A stretch of DNA of 6,558 nucleotides from Verrucomicrobiales bacterium. Lineage in GTDB: Bacteria > Verrucomicrobiota > Verrucomicrobiia > Limisphaerales > UBA1100. Below, piece after piece: positions 6,392 through 6,558 of this stretch. The stretch is taken from the NCBI GenBank assembly GCA_003517285.1, contig DPAW01000186.1:1-6558 (forward strand), in the 5' to 3' direction. How positions within the stretch are numbered: position 1 is the stretch's first letter; every line of letters starts with the position of its first letter. The position numbers and the translations under genes were made by a program. The notes beneath the pieces are model-generated. The model was given only the letters and a program-made list of their open reading frames with translations. It did no database searches and had not been told where the DNA came from.

Positions 6392-6455
6392 CCTCTCCGT
6401 TGGCCGGCCCCTTGGCAAGCGCGGGCGCGCGCGGTACAACCCCCGCGTGTTCACG

Positions 6456-6558
6456 CTACATCCCCAACTCCAGGCCGATTGCCACCCGCTCGGGAAACTC
6501 ACCGGCGGCCGTCTGCTGCTCCATCGCAATGCTACGGTGACGTGGTTCATTCTCGTGC
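6456..6558 (-). CDS. C-terminal end of an unidentified protein (cut by window edge)
   Basis: The minus-strand frame from the window edge to TAG at 6458-6456 gives 33 residues containing RHRSIAMEQQTAAGEFPERV and ending in LGM. It is charged and balanced, reads like real protein, and has no stop before the edge; the competing frames give low-complexity Arg/Ser/Trp-rich text. I do not recognise the family. About 185 bases separate it from the PQQ-like gene on the same strand, so it could belong to the same transcript or end just before a promoter. The gap contains the Tat-leader-like ORF, a GGCCGGCC palindrome at 6402-6409 and a G/C-alternating stretch near 6420-6434, with no T-tailed terminator. 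Confidence 0.5.
   Translation of the reverse strand, partial: HENEPRHRSIAMEQQTAAGEFPERVAIGLELGM

Noticed and set aside
6402..6434. GGCCGGCC palindrome and alternating G/C stretch
   Set aside because: Such words are expected by chance in GC-rich DNA, and no T tract or paired arm supports a terminator or attachment site.

Overview
The window is a moderately GC-rich bacterial chromosome fragment. Three things point to the Planctomycetota/Verrucomicrobiota group: an exported PQQ-like beta-propeller protein next to a Tat-exported Gfo/Idh/MocA oxidoreductase, an exported c-type cytochrome of the kind common in those phyla, and start codons without clear Shine-Dalgarno sequences. Verrucomicrobiota is my preferred guess, by inference from protein style only. 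No tRNA, rRNA, CRISPR array or transposase was seen.

Left part, minus strand: the start of an exported cytochrome c gene (1-173, cut by the window edge) lies 147 bases downstream of a complete short-chain dehydrogenase (321-1094) that resembles gluconate 5-dehydrogenases. An 85-base gap separates the SDR from a divergent plus-strand gene (1180-3297). This 705-residue protein joins an RfaE2/HldE-type ADP-heptose adenylyltransferase domain, about eight TPR repeats and a GT9/heptosyltransferase-like domain. It therefore appears to carry both the maker and a possible user of an activated heptose in one chain, and is the most interesting object in the window.

Right part, minus strand: the order of transcription is an unidentified gene end (6458-6456 stop), a short Tat-leader-like reading frame (6391-6272), the PQQ-like propeller gene (6271-5057), the Gfo/Idh/MocA gene (5040-3715) and a broken NHL-repeat gene (3713-3281). 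The gaps between the last three are 16 bases and 1 base, so they look like one transcription unit for exported proteins. The NHL gene seems to have lost a normal start codon, its reading frame at two places and its middle portion.

The unit converges on the fusion gene. The NHL remnant overlaps the fusion gene tail-to-tail by 17 bases. A strong intrinsic terminator for the minus-strand unit (hairpin plus six T) lies wholly inside the last codons of the fusion gene, so that stretch serves two purposes. The PQQ/Gfo pair is bracketed by one clear and one possible gene remnant, which suggests the cluster has been eroding.
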